Shown in pieces: positions 49,127 through 57,613 of a DNA stretch of 64,000 nt. Position 1 is the stretch's first letter, and each line of letters begins with the position of its first letter. The translations under genes were made by a program, and so were the position numbers. Source of the stretch: DASVRA01 sp036388855 (GTDB lineage Bacteria > Pseudomonadota > Alphaproteobacteria > Caulobacterales > Caulobacteraceae); the NCBI GenBank assembly GCA_036388855.1, contig DASVRA010000022.1, forward strand, positions 62,001 to 126,000, given 5' to 3'. The notes below the pieces were generated by a model. It searched no databases, was not told the origin of the DNA, and saw only the letters and a program-made list of their open reading frames with translations.

Positions 49127-49339
49127 ATGCCCATTCGTTTCGTCGTGCTCCTTTTGGCTGGCGCGGCCGGTCTGTCCGGCTGCGTGGCGACCGTGGCCGG
49201 CGCCGCGATCGGGACCACCACCGCCGTCGCGGTGGGCACGGTGAAGGGCGTGGGCGCGGTCGGCGCGGCGACGGTCAAGACCACAGGCAAGGTGGTCGGC
49301 GCGGCGATTCCGGACCGGAAGAACGACGAGGGGCGCTAG
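49127..49339 (+). CDS. Small glycine/alanine-rich lipoprotein-like protein
   Basis: 70 residues. Signal with lipobox LSGC near residue 19 (LLAGAAGLSGCVATVAGAAI), then a GTTTAVAVGTVKGVGAVGAA stretch and a charged end. Resembles small NF038104-like or glycine-zipper lipoproteins, but I am not sure. No visible ribosome-binding site. The stop overlaps the end of the convergent queD gene by 4 bases. Confidence 0.55.
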   Translation: MPIRFVVLLLAGAAGLSGCVATVAGAAIGTTTAVAVGTVKGVGAVGAATVKTTGKVVGAAIPDRKNDEGR

Positions 49340-49719
49340 GCCTCGGCCGGCACTTCGAGGCTGCAGCTTTCGCCCACGGTGGGGCGTGACAGGGTCACGC
49401 GGCAAAGGCCTGGGAACCTCGGCTTCAGCGCTTGCGCGAAATAGAGGCACAGCCGCTCCAGGGTGGGGCTCTCCAGCCCCGGCTTCTCGTTCAGGAGGCC
49501 GTGGTCGAGGTCGCGCGCCACCGCGCCCAACGCGGCATCGAGCGCGCCGAGGTCGGTGACCCAGCCCGCCTCGCCGGCCGCCGGCCCGCGCACCGTCGCC
49601 TCCACCCGGAAGGAGTGGCCGTGCAGGCGGCGGTAGCGGCCGCCCTCCGGCCCGACCGGCAGATAATGGGCGGCGTCGAAGCTGGCCGCCTTGGTGATCT
49701 CGAAAATCGGCTGGGTCAT
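49336..49719 (-). CDS. queD: 6-carboxy-tetrahydropterin synthase QueD
   Basis: 127 residues. 6-pyruvoyl-tetrahydropterin-type fold with the zinc histidines FDAAHYL and LHGHSF, DHGLLN and SPTLERLCLYFA (catalytic residues). It makes the CPH4 precursor of queuosine, used on tRNA wobble bases. It lies 22 bases after queE on the same strand, so queE-queD are an operon. queC is not in the window. Confidence 0.93.
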   Translation of the reverse strand: MTQPIFEITKAASFDAAHYLPVGPEGGRYRRLHGHSFRVEATVRGPAAGEAGWVTDLGALDAALGAVARDLDHGLLNEKPGLESPTLERLCLYFAQALKPRFPGLCRVTLSRPTVGESCSLEVPAEA

Positions 49720-49741
49720 GGGGGTTCGCGGCGCCCGTTGT

Positions 49742-50407
49742 TCAGGGCAGGCCGATGTATTTGTGGGTCTGCACGCTTAAACGCCAGCGAGGGTGGGCCA
49801 GACAATAGGTGGCGGCCGCATCGGTGTTGGCCTGACGGTCCGGGCCGTCCATCGGTTGGAGGTAGAAGCGCTCGAAGGCGAGATGTTCAAAGCGCTCCGG
49901 CGGCGCCTCGCTCTGGGGGAACACCAGCTTAAGTTCCTGGCCGCTGGTCTGGACCAGTGGCTGGGCGCCCTTGGGGCTCACGCAGATCCAATCGAGTCCC
50001 GGCGGCGCGGGCAGGGTGCCGTTGGTTTCCACCGCCACCTCGAAGCCGCGCGCGTGGAAGGCGCCAATCAGGGCTGAGTCGAGCTGCAGCAGCGGCTCGC
50101 CGCCTGTGCACACCACCAGCCGGTCGTCCTCGCCGCCGCGCCAGGCGCGCTGCACGGCGTCGGCGAGCGTGTCCGCCCCTCGGAACTTGCCGCCGCCGGG
50201 GCCATCGATGCCGACGAAATCGGTGTCGCAGAAATCGCAGGCGGCCGCCGCACGGTCCTGGTCGCGCCCGCTCCACAGGTTGCAGCCGGAAAAGCGGCAG
50301 AACACCGCCGCGCGGCCGGCCTGGCCGCCCTCCCCCTGCAAGGTGGGGAACACCTCCTTGACCAAATAGGTCGTGCGGGGGCGGACAGGCGTTGCCTCGA
50401 TCAACAT
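49742..50407 (-). CDS. queE: 7-carboxy-7-deazaguanine synthase QueE, CX14CX2C type
   Basis: 221 residues from the ATG at 50407. Radical SAM enzyme: VFPTLQGEG, then the iron-sulfur cysteines as C-X14-C-X2-C (SGCNLW ... AACDFC) in place of CX3CX2C. This variant is known from Burkholderia QueE. VCTGGEPLLQ and AVETNGTL follow. It makes the deazaguanine ring for queuosine. Operon with queD. Confidence 0.93.
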   Translation of the reverse strand: MLIEATPVRPRTTYLVKEVFPTLQGEGGQAGRAAVFCRFSGCNLWSGRDQDRAAAACDFCDTDFVGIDGPGGGKFRGADTLADAVQRAWRGGEDDRLVVCTGGEPLLQLDSALIGAFHARGFEVAVETNGTLPAPPGLDWICVSPKGAQPLVQTSGQELKLVFPQSEAPPERFEHLAFERFYLQPMDGPDRQANTDAAATYCLAHPRWRLSVQTHKYIGLP

Positions 50408-50458
50408 GGCGGTGAATCTAGGCCCGGCGCCCGCGCGCGCCAAACGTCAAGGCGAGCC

Positions 50459-50839
50459 ATGCCCCATATCATGCTGCTCTACACCACCTGGCCGGACGCG
50501 GAGAGCGCCGAAGCGGCGGGCGCGGAGGCCGTGGCCGAGCGGCTGGCCGCCTGCGCCAACATCCTCCAGCCGATGCAGTCGATCTACCGCTGGCAAGGCG
50601 CCGTGGAGCGGACCGGCGAAATCCCCATGCTGCTGAAGACCACCGCCGAGGCGGCGGCCAGGTTGAGGGAATTCCTCGCTGCGCGTCACCCCTATGAGAC
50701 GCCGTGCATCCTGGCGCTGCCGGTGGACCCCGCCGCATCGCACCAGCCCTTCGCCAGCTGGATCGCGGAGCAGGCCAGTGTCCCCGCCGCCGGCGAGGAC
50801 GCTGCGGCGACGGCGGCGGAAGTGGCCGCGGAGGGCTGA
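50459..50839 (+). CDS. cutA: Divalent-cation tolerance protein CutA
   Basis: 126 residues. YTTWPDAESAEAAGAEAVAE, LAACANILQPMQSIYRWQG, LLKTTAEAAARL and HPYETPCILALPV are clear CutA features. It forms a trimer, linked to copper tolerance, though the biochemical role is debated. The last 20 residues are an extra alanine-rich tail (AAGEDAAATAAEVAA). Divergent from queE. Confidence 0.95.
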   Translation: MPHIMLLYTTWPDAESAEAAGAEAVAERLAACANILQPMQSIYRWQGAVERTGEIPMLLKTTAEAAARLREFLAARHPYETPCILALPVDPAASHQPFASWIAEQASVPAAGEDAAATAAEVAAEG

Positions 50840-50928
50840 GCCGGCGAAAGGTTGCCACAGCTTAACCACTCCCAAACCTGGACCGTTCAGATTGGTTGAA
50901 ACGAGGTGTTCGAGCCGAGCCTGTCCGG

Positions 50929-52059
50929 ATGACGTCCCGCAGCGACACTGACGACGGCTCGACCGGCGGGGACCTGTTCCAGCTGGTCTGCGGCGAGGCG
51001 CGCACGCCCTTGGAAGGCATCGTCGCCGTCGCCGACCGCCTGGCCCGCCAGCCGATGTCGGCCGATGGGCAGGCCTGCGTGAAGACCATCCGCGAGACCG
51101 CGCAGGCGCTGCTGCGGCGTTTCGACCAAGCGGCGGAGCTTGCCTCCGGCCGGGCCGGGCGGCGGGAACTGGCCGCCGAGCCGGTGCAGCTGCGCGCGCT
51201 GATGGACGAGGTCCAGGCGGGCTGGCAGGGACGCGCGGGCGAGGGGGTGACCCTGCTGGTGTCCTATGACGGCGACCCCGACCTGGCCTGCCTCGGCGAC
51301 GCCGGCCGCCTGCGCCAGCTGTTCGATTGCCTAGTGGGCTCGGCGCTGCGGGTGACCCCGCGCGGCGCGGTCGAGGCCAGCCTGCGCGCCCGCGCCGAGG
51401 TCGGGGTGGTGCGGCTGGAGGGCCGGGTGCGCGACGGCGGATCCGCGTTGGCGCGGCAAGGCCTGTCCAACCTCTTCGAGCCGGCCGCGGCGGGCGCGGA
51501 AACCGAGCTTTCGCTGTCGCTCAGCCGGGAGCTGGCGGAAGCCATGGGCGGCTCCATCCGGGGCGAGGCGAACGCCGGCGCCGGCGGCAGCATCCTGTTC
51601 CAGCTCGACCTGCCGCCGATCCAGAAAGCCGAGGAGGCTGAGCCGGCAGGCGGGACGCTGGCGCATGTGCTGGTGGTGGACGACAACGCCACCAACCGCA
51701 TGGTGGCACAGAGCCTCTGCGAGATGTTCGACTGCACCTCCGAGGCTGTCGAGGATGGGGTCGAGGCGGTGGAGGCGGTCCGCACCGGCCGCTTCGACCT
51801 GATCCTGATGGACATCAAGATGCCGCGCATGGACGGGGTGGAAGCCACCCGCGCCATCCGTCAGCTCCCGGGCGCGCCCGCGCGAATTCCGATCATCGCG
51901 CTCACCGCCAACGCCGACCCCGACGATGCGCGCGCCTACATCGCCTGCGGCATGTGCAGCGTGGTGGAAAAGCCGATCAACCCGGAACGGCTGCTGCAGG
52001 CGATGAACGCCGCCTTCGCCGAACAGCCTGCGACCGACGCGAAGAGCCGCGCCGCCTAA
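50929..52059 (+). CDS. Degenerate histidine kinase (no phospho-acceptor His) fused to a receiver domain
   Basis: 376 residues from the ATG at 50929 (a TTG at 50896 is possible). N-terminal HisKA-like region has CGEARTPLEG where SHE-RTP is usual, so the acceptor His is replaced by Gly22. The HATPase-like part is also eroded (SALRVTP for the N-box, DGGSALA for DxGxGI), so ATP binding is doubtful. The receiver domain (about 255-370) is intact: VLVVDDNATNRMVA, Asp295 in LILMDIKMPRMDG, ALTAN and KPI. No membrane segment. Probably a scaffold or phosphotransfer partner, as in DivL-like pseudokinases, not a working kinase. Confidence 0.8.
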   Translation: MTSRSDTDDGSTGGDLFQLVCGEARTPLEGIVAVADRLARQPMSADGQACVKTIRETAQALLRRFDQAAELASGRAGRRELAAEPVQLRALMDEVQAGWQGRAGEGVTLLVSYDGDPDLACLGDAGRLRQLFDCLVGSALRVTPRGAVEASLRARAEVGVVRLEGRVRDGGSALARQGLSNLFEPAAAGAETELSLSLSRELAEAMGGSIRGEANAGAGGSILFQLDLPPIQKAEEAEPAGGTLAHVLVVDDNATNRMVAQSLCEMFDCTSEAVEDGVEAVEAVRTGRFDLILMDIKMPRMDGVEATRAIRQLPGAPARIPIIALTANADPDDARAYIACGMCSVVEKPINPERLLQAMNAAFAEQPATDAKSRAA

Positions 52060-52074
52060 AGCGGGCAGCGAAAA

Positions 52075-52097
52075 GGCGGCGCCTTTCGGGCGCCGCC
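52075..52097. terminator. Perfect 9-bp hairpin between convergent genes
   Basis: GGCGGCGCC-TTTCG-GGCGCCGCC lies between the pseudokinase-receiver gene and the convergent DUF4142 gene. AAAA precedes it and TCCTCT follows. Likely a bidirectional terminator. Confidence 0.7.
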
Positions 52098-52122
52098 TCC
52101 TCTGCCTGGCCTGAGTTCACCC

Positions 52123-52755
52123 TCAGCCTTGCTTCTTGCTGGTGTCCTGCAGCTGCTTCACCTTGTCCAGGTGCTGCTGGATCTTCGGCGCGCCTTCCGA
52201 GGCGTGCGCCTTCAGCGCGGCGTTGTCGCCGTTCTCGGCATAGGTCCGCACCAGGGTCAGCGCCTCGTTGTGGGCGGCTTCCTGCTGGGCGAGGTAGGCG
52301 GTGTCGAAGTCGGCGCCGTTGGCGGCCTTCAGGTTGTCGATCATGCCCTGGCGGCGCTCGTCGAGCTTGGTCGGGGCGGTGACGTTGGCGCCTGCCTTGG
52401 ACAGGGCGGCCTTCATCTTCGTCGACATGGTCGTGTGGTCCTTGACCATCATCGCGCCGAAGGCCTTCACCTGGGCGTTCTGGCCCTTCTGCTGGGCCAG
52501 CTTGCCGGCCTCGATCTCATACATGTCGCTGATCGCGGCGTTGGTGACAAAGCCGTCGGTGGTGCGGCCCAGCGTGGCGGCCGAAGCCATGCCCACGGGC
52601 GCGGACATGGCGTCCTGGGCGGCGTTCACCGGCTCGGCCTGACCGGGAGAGTCGCTGCCGACGCTGCCGCCCGCGCCGGTGTTGTCGGCCTTGTTGCAGG
52701 CGGCCATCGAAGCCACGGCGGCGATCGCGGCCGCGCTCATCAGAATGCGTCTCAT
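52123..52755 (-). CDS. DUF4142 lipoprotein
   Basis: 210 residues from the ATG at 52755. Lipoprotein signal with lipobox MAAC near residue 20, a Gly/Ala linker, then a four-helix DUF4142 domain with DGFVTNAAISDMYEIEAGKL, VKAFGAMMVKDHTTMSTKM and YLAQQEAAHNEALTLVRTYA. The fold is ferritin-like and found in many periplasmic proteins. Function unproven. Stress-linked in some bacteria. Confidence 0.9.
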   Translation of the reverse strand: MRRILMSAAAIAAVASMAACNKADNTGAGGSVGSDSPGQAEPVNAAQDAMSAPVGMASAATLGRTTDGFVTNAAISDMYEIEAGKLAQQKGQNAQVKAFGAMMVKDHTTMSTKMKAALSKAGANVTAPTKLDERRQGMIDNLKAANGADFDTAYLAQQEAAHNEALTLVRTYAENGDNAALKAHASEGAPKIQQHLDKVKQLQDTSKKQG

Positions 52756-52835
52756 GGAAGTTCTCCCGGGGATGGAAACAAGCGCGAGGGTAACGCGTGC
52801 GTGAACGGCGGGGTTCCGGCGTTTTCCAGACGGCT

Positions 52836-54458
52836 TCAGCGGCGCGCCAGCCGCTCGATCAGCGCCGCGGTGGAAGGATCGTGCGCGCGCCGCTCCCCGC
52901 CCTCCAGCTCGGGCAGGATGCGCCCGGCCATGGCTTTGCCGAGCTCCACGCCCCACTGGTCGAAGCTGTTGATTCCCCACAGCACGCCCTCGACGAACGT
53001 CTTGTGCTCGTAAAGGGCGATCAGCGCCCCCAGCGCCTCGGGCGTCAGGCGGTCGAGCAGGATCAGGTTTGAGGGGCGATCGCCGGGGAAGGCCCGCTGG
53101 GGGGCGAGGCGGGCGATCTCGTCTGCCGGCAGGCCATTGGCCTGAAGCTCTGCGCGCGCATCGGCCTCGGAGCGGCCGACCATCAGGGCCTCCGCCTGGG
53201 CCAGGCAGTTGGACAGCAGCTTTGCGTGGGCGCCGGGCGGCCCCTCGGGGTTGTCGGCCACCGCGATGAAATCGATGGGGACCACGTCGGTCCCCTGGTG
53301 CAGCATCTGGAAGAAGGCGTGCTGGGCGTTGGCGCCGGGCTCGCCGAACACCACTGGCGAGGTGGCGCGCGGGGCGGGCGAGCCGTCCGGACGCACACGC
53401 TTGCCGTTGGACTCCATCTCCAGCTGCTGGAGGAAGGCCGGCAGCAGCCGCAGGCGCTGGGCGTAGGGGATCACCGCCCGGGCCGCGCGGCCGAGGCCGT
53501 TGCGGTTATAGACGTGCGAGAGGGCCAGCAGCACCGGAGCGTTGCGCTCAAGCGGCGCCGCGGTGAAGTGGGCGTCCATGCCGGCGGCGCCTTGCAGCAT
53601 GCGCTCGAAACGCTCGAAGCCGAGGCCGATGGCGCAAGAGAGCCCCACGGCCGACCAGAGGGAGAAGCGGCCGCCCACCCAGTCCCGGAAGCCGAACACC
53701 CGGTCCGGCCGCACGCCGAAACCGGCGGTGGCCTCGGGCGCGGCGGAGACGGCGGCGAGGTGTTCCTTCGCGCCTTCCTCGCCCAGCGCCTCGCGCAGCC
53801 AGGCGCGCGCGGCCTCGGCGTTGGCCATGGTTTCCTGGGTGGTGAAGGTCTTGGAGACCGCCACCAGGAGAGTTTCGCGCGGGTCGAGTCCTGCGAGCGC
53901 GGCGGCGATCTCGGAGCCGTCGACGTTGGCGGCGAAGCGCAGCTCGATCGCCGGCCGGAGGTCCTTCAGCGCCTCCCAGACCAGCCGGGGGCCCAAGTCG
54001 GAGCCGCCGATGCCGATGTGAACGACGGCGCGGATGGGTCGGCCGGCGGCGCCGGCGATCGCGCCGGAACACACGCCTTCGGCGAAGGCGCGCATGGCTT
54101 GCCGGCTCGCCTCGACCTCGCGCGACACCGGCTCGCCCTGCGCATGGAACGTCCCGCCGTCCGGGGCGCGGAGCGCCGGATGAAGGACGGCGCGCCCTTC
54201 GGAGCGGTTGATCGGCTCGCCCGCGAACAGTGCGGCGCGGGCGGCCTCGACATCGGCGGCGCGGGCGAGGGCGAGGGCGGCGTCGAAGCCCTCCGCCGAC
54301 CAGGGCTGCTTTGAAAGGTCGAGGCGGAGACCGGCGGCGTCGAGCGTCAGGCGGTCAAGCCGGTCAGGCTCGGCGGCGAACAGGCCGAGGATGCCGCGTC
54401 CATCATCCGCCGCCGCCGCGCGTTCAAGCCGCGCCCAGGCCGCTTCGACATCGCCCAT
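52836..54458 (-). CDS. pgi: Glucose-6-phosphate isomerase
   Basis: 540 residues. Signature IGIGGSDLGPRLVW, LLVAVSKTFTTQETMANAEA, GFRDWVGGRFSLWSAVGLS, RPSNLILLDRLTP and LWGINSFDQWGVELGK. It interconverts glucose-6-phosphate and fructose-6-phosphate. Full length. It lies alone between DUF4142 and an unknown secreted gene, with short gaps. Confidence 0.97.
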   Translation of the reverse strand: MGDVEAAWARLERAAAADDGRGILGLFAAEPDRLDRLTLDAAGLRLDLSKQPWSAEGFDAALALARAADVEAARAALFAGEPINRSEGRAVLHPALRAPDGGTFHAQGEPVSREVEASRQAMRAFAEGVCSGAIAGAAGRPIRAVVHIGIGGSDLGPRLVWEALKDLRPAIELRFAANVDGSEIAAALAGLDPRETLLVAVSKTFTTQETMANAEAARAWLREALGEEGAKEHLAAVSAAPEATAGFGVRPDRVFGFRDWVGGRFSLWSAVGLSCAIGLGFERFERMLQGAAGMDAHFTAAPLERNAPVLLALSHVYNRNGLGRAARAVIPYAQRLRLLPAFLQQLEMESNGKRVRPDGSPAPRATSPVVFGEPGANAQHAFFQMLHQGTDVVPIDFIAVADNPEGPPGAHAKLLSNCLAQAEALMVGRSEADARAELQANGLPADEIARLAPQRAFPGDRPSNLILLDRLTPEALGALIALYEHKTFVEGVLWGINSFDQWGVELGKAMAGRILPELEGGERRAHDPSTAALIERLARR

Positions 54459-54546
54459 GAGTTAACCCTCGCTTTGCCGGCGCGGCGCCATGCTTGCAGC
54501 CTCCCGCGCGCGCCTCCTCGCCCGCGTCACAATCCGGATCAAGCCC

Positions 54547-55026
54547 ATGTGCGAAGCCGTCGCCCTAGCCCTCGCCGCCGCCCTCTCCACCGCCTCTCCG
54601 GCCGCGGCCGTCCCGGTCCAGCCCGCCAGCGCCGTCGCCGCGCCCATAACGGTGGCGGGCGAGCCCATGTATGCCGACATCATCGCCCGCGCCCGCGGGC
54701 TGAAGGCGCGGGTGGAGCACTACCGCCGGCCGGGCCTCGCCGCCTCTGGGGCCGCCGCGACTCTGCCCGAACTCGATCCGTTCCGCGCTCAGGTCGGCCA
54801 GCTCGCCGACCTCGACATGAAGGGGCACCTGGACCTGAAGGCGCGCGGCGTCGACGGCGACCTGAAGTGCATCCTCAAGGGAATCTCCGAGGACCTGCCC
54901 AAGCGCCTGTCCGACCTCGACGCGGCCAAGACCGGCGCCGAGCAGGACACGGCGCTGCGGGAGATGGCCTACCTGCTCAACGACAACGTCGAGGTGCTGA
55001 CCTCGCCACCGAAGCCGCCGGTCTAG
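54547..55026 (+). CDS. Small secreted protein of unknown function
   Basis: 159 residues from the ATG at 54547, which gives a clean signal peptide (AVALALAAALSTASPAAA). A start at 54490 would add 19 residues. The mature part is helical (MYADIIARARGLKARVEHYR and KCILKGISEDLPKRLSDLD), has one Cys (LKCILKG), and no known domain. The stop overlaps the convergent DsbD gene by 4 bases. Confidence 0.65.
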   Translation: MCEAVALALAAALSTASPAAAVPVQPASAVAAPITVAGEPMYADIIARARGLKARVEHYRRPGLAASGAAATLPELDPFRAQVGQLADLDMKGHLDLKARGVDGDLKCILKGISEDLPKRLSDLDAAKTGAEQDTALREMAYLLNDNVEVLTSPPKPPV

Positions 55027-57167
55027 GCGCGCGTCCCGGCGGCCCGCTCCAGCGCGGCCACCACCGCTCCTTCAGTCAGCAGCTGCGGCAGCACCCGCGG
55101 CTCGCCTTGGCCGCCGGCGGGATAAACCAGGTAGAGCGGCACGCCAGCGCGGCCGTGGCGGGCGAGCTCCCGGGCGATGGTTTCGTCGCGGCGGGTCCAG
55201 TCGGCCTTCAGGTAAGCGGCGCCGGTTCGGACGAACGCTTCCCCAACGGAGCGGCGCGAGAGCGCGACCTGGTCGTTCACCTGGCAGGTGACGCACCAGG
55301 CGGCGGTGAAGTTGACCAGCACGGGCCGCCCCTCCGCCCGCAACGCCGCCACCCGCTCCGGACTCCAGGGCTCGGAGACAAGACCACGGGAGGGGGAGAC
55401 GTTCCCAACCGCGGAGCCGTCCGGGGCGGCAAGGCGCACGCCGGCGCCCGCGGCCTCAACAGCCACAAGGGCGGCCGCGGCGGCCGTGGCGGCGTAAGGC
55501 CAGAGCCGCCCGCCCCGCGCCCTCGCCCGCTGACCACGCCCGAACAGCCAAGCGGCAAGGGCCACGGCCAGCGCCGCGGCCAGGACGGCGGCCATGGTCG
55601 TCGTCCCGGCCTGCTGGGTCAGCACCCAGAGCAGCCAAGCGGCCGCGCCATACATCGGAAACGCCAGGAGCTTGCGCAACGTGTCCATCCACGGGCCCGG
55701 GCGAGGCAGCCGGCGCAGCAGGCCTGGAGAAAAACTGAGCAGAAGGAAGGGCGCCGCGAACCCGGCGCCCAGCGCCAGAAACACCGCAACCGACGTCGGG
55801 CCGCTCTGGATGAGGGCATAGCCCAAGGCTCCAGCCATGAACGGGGCGGTGCAGGGCGCCGCGACCACCACGGCCAGCGCGCCGGTGAAGAACGCGCCCG
55901 CCAGGCCGCCCCGGCCGGCCAGACTCCCGCCGGTCCCAGCGGGAGCCAAGTCCGCCTCGAAGACGCCGGATAGATTCAATGCGATCAGCAGCATGAGCAG
56001 GGCCAGGGCCGCGACGACGTAGGGGTTCTGCAGCTGGAAGCCCCAACCGGCCGCGGCCCCTGCGGCCTTGGCGGCAAGCAGCGCCAGGGCGAGGGCGGCG
56101 AAGGCCGCCAGCACGCCCCCGGTGAAGGCCAGGCCCTGGCGCCGCGCGGCGGCGGCCTCATGGGCGTGCCCGGCCAGCGACGCGGCTTTCATCGACAGGA
56201 TCGGGAAGACGCAGGGCATGGCGTTGAGGACCACCCCGCCAAGAAAGGCGAAGACGAGCGCCAGCGGCAGGCCTAGGCCGCCGCCGGCTTTGAGAGCGGC
56301 GCCTGCGTTCGCCACGGCTCCGGCGGGGAGCGCGCCGCGTGGCGCCGAGATTTCATACGTCCTGCCGCCTGCCAAGGAGAGGACGCCTGAGATCGCCGCG
56401 GGAGGCGCGGCGGCTGGGAAGCCCTCGGCCGGCTCCAGGGTCAGCGTGACTCCTTCGGCGCCCGCCTGGGCCTTCTGCGGCTTGGCGTGGTCGATGATCG
56501 AACCTTCGAAAGGGAAGAAGTAGGCTCCCGTGATGTCGGCCCCGCGCAGCGGCGTTCCTGTGACGGCCAGTTTCAGCGCGCGGGACTGCAGCGCGTAGGT
56601 CGCCTTCAGGCTCCCCCGTTTGGGTGCGTCCGCGAGCGTGCGGGTGACCGCGGCGCCCCAACCGGGATGGGGTCCGGCGGAAACGGCGACAATCGGCAGG
56701 TCCAGGGCCAGGCTGGCGGTCTGCGGGATGCAGATGTCCTTGCACACCAGCATCAGCACTTCGGCGGAAAGGCGGGCGGTGTCTCCGGGCCTTGCCGAAG
56801 CCGGCGCGGCGAGGGACACGGGCAGCAGCACCTCGCCCTCGTAACCGTAGTTCATCAGCGGCCCGACCGGCAGCCGCTTGGGCGCGGGCCAGACGATGTC
56901 TCCCGCGCGCCAGCCTTGCGGCAAGGTCCAGGTGATCTGGGTCGCCTCGCCGGAGTCGCCGGGGTTGCGCCAGTAGGTGTGCCAGCCGGGTTCGATCACC
57001 TGGCGCAGCGCGACATGCACCGTCCCGCCCGGCGTGATCCCCTGCTCCGCCGCCACCAGTTCGGCCCTGACGCGGGGCTGACCGAGCTGGGCCAGGGCGG
57101 GCATGGCTGGCAGCAAGGCGAACGCCGCCAACCAGGCCAGGAGGGCCGCTGTTCTTGCCGCGCGCAT
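55023..57167 (-). CDS. DsbD/ScsB-type thiol:disulfide reductase
   Basis: 714 residues from the ATG at 57167. Signal peptide, then a periplasmic alpha-type domain (about 25-270, EPGWHTYWRNPGDSGEAT, VLMLVCKDICIP with its Cys pair). The membrane domain has eight or so helices with the redox Cys in NAMPCVFPILSMKA and AAPCTAPFMAGAL. A C-terminal thioredoxin domain has CVTC in AAWCVTCQVND. It passes electrons from cytoplasmic thioredoxin to the periplasm. The large N-terminal domain fits the ScsB/DipZ-like subgroup. All redox cysteines are present. Confidence 0.92.
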   Translation of the reverse strand: MRAARTAALLAWLAAFALLPAMPALAQLGQPRVRAELVAAEQGITPGGTVHVALRQVIEPGWHTYWRNPGDSGEATQITWTLPQGWRAGDIVWPAPKRLPVGPLMNYGYEGEVLLPVSLAAPASARPGDTARLSAEVLMLVCKDICIPQTASLALDLPIVAVSAGPHPGWGAAVTRTLADAPKRGSLKATYALQSRALKLAVTGTPLRGADITGAYFFPFEGSIIDHAKPQKAQAGAEGVTLTLEPAEGFPAAAPPAAISGVLSLAGGRTYEISAPRGALPAGAVANAGAALKAGGGLGLPLALVFAFLGGVVLNAMPCVFPILSMKAASLAGHAHEAAAARRQGLAFTGGVLAAFAALALALLAAKAAGAAAGWGFQLQNPYVVAALALLMLLIALNLSGVFEADLAPAGTGGSLAGRGGLAGAFFTGALAVVVAAPCTAPFMAGALGYALIQSGPTSVAVFLALGAGFAAPFLLLSFSPGLLRRLPRPGPWMDTLRKLLAFPMYGAAAWLLWVLTQQAGTTTMAAVLAAALAVALAAWLFGRGQRARARGGRLWPYAATAAAAALVAVEAAGAGVRLAAPDGSAVGNVSPSRGLVSEPWSPERVAALRAEGRPVLVNFTAAWCVTCQVNDQVALSRRSVGEAFVRTGAAYLKADWTRRDETIARELARHGRAGVPLYLVYPAGGQGEPRVLPQLLTEGAVVAALERAAGTRA

Positions 57168-57218
57168 CCATGCACAGCTATTGACCTCGGCGCGGCCGGG
57201 CAAGGCTTGGAGGCACGC

Positions 57219-57608
57219 ATGACCTTCGACGAGCTTCGCGTGGGCCAGGTGCTGTCGATGGGCGCCGCCGTGGTCGAGCCGCAGACGATGGGCCAGTTCA
57301 TCGCCGCCTTCTGCCCCGGCTGGGACATCGGGCAAGGGGCGCCCGAGGCCCTGGTCTACGCCATCTGGTCCAAGCTCGACCGGCAGCTCTACCGCGAATG
57401 GCCGCACGCCAAGCGGCTGGCGGTGGACGCGCTGAGGTGGGCGCGCAACCCGCCGCCGGGCGAGCTGCTGCACGGGCGGCTCACCGTCATGGCGCTCGAC
57501 CCGGTGGGTGAGCACAAGGGCGTGGTCATCGCCCAGCACGACCTGCTGGACGAGTCCGGGCGGCTGGTGTTCTCGTGCCTCACCCGCGACGTGTTCGGGC
57601 GGGGCTGA
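57219..57608 (+). CDS. MaoC-like hotdog-fold protein
   Basis: 129 residues. The C-terminal half (GELLHGRLTVMALDPVGEHK and GVVIAQHDLLDESGRLVFS) fits MaoC-type beta strands, with FDELRVGQVLSMGAAVVEPQ at the start. The usual DxxPxH hydratase motif is not evident (region FCPGWDIGQGAPEALVYAIW), so a lost or different activity is possible. It is divergent from the DsbD gene and convergent with sapC. Confidence 0.55.
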   Translation: MTFDELRVGQVLSMGAAVVEPQTMGQFIAAFCPGWDIGQGAPEALVYAIWSKLDRQLYREWPHAKRLAVDALRWARNPPPGELLHGRLTVMALDPVGEHKGVVIAQHDLLDESGRLVFSCLTRDVFGRG

Positions 57609-57613
57609 CCGCC

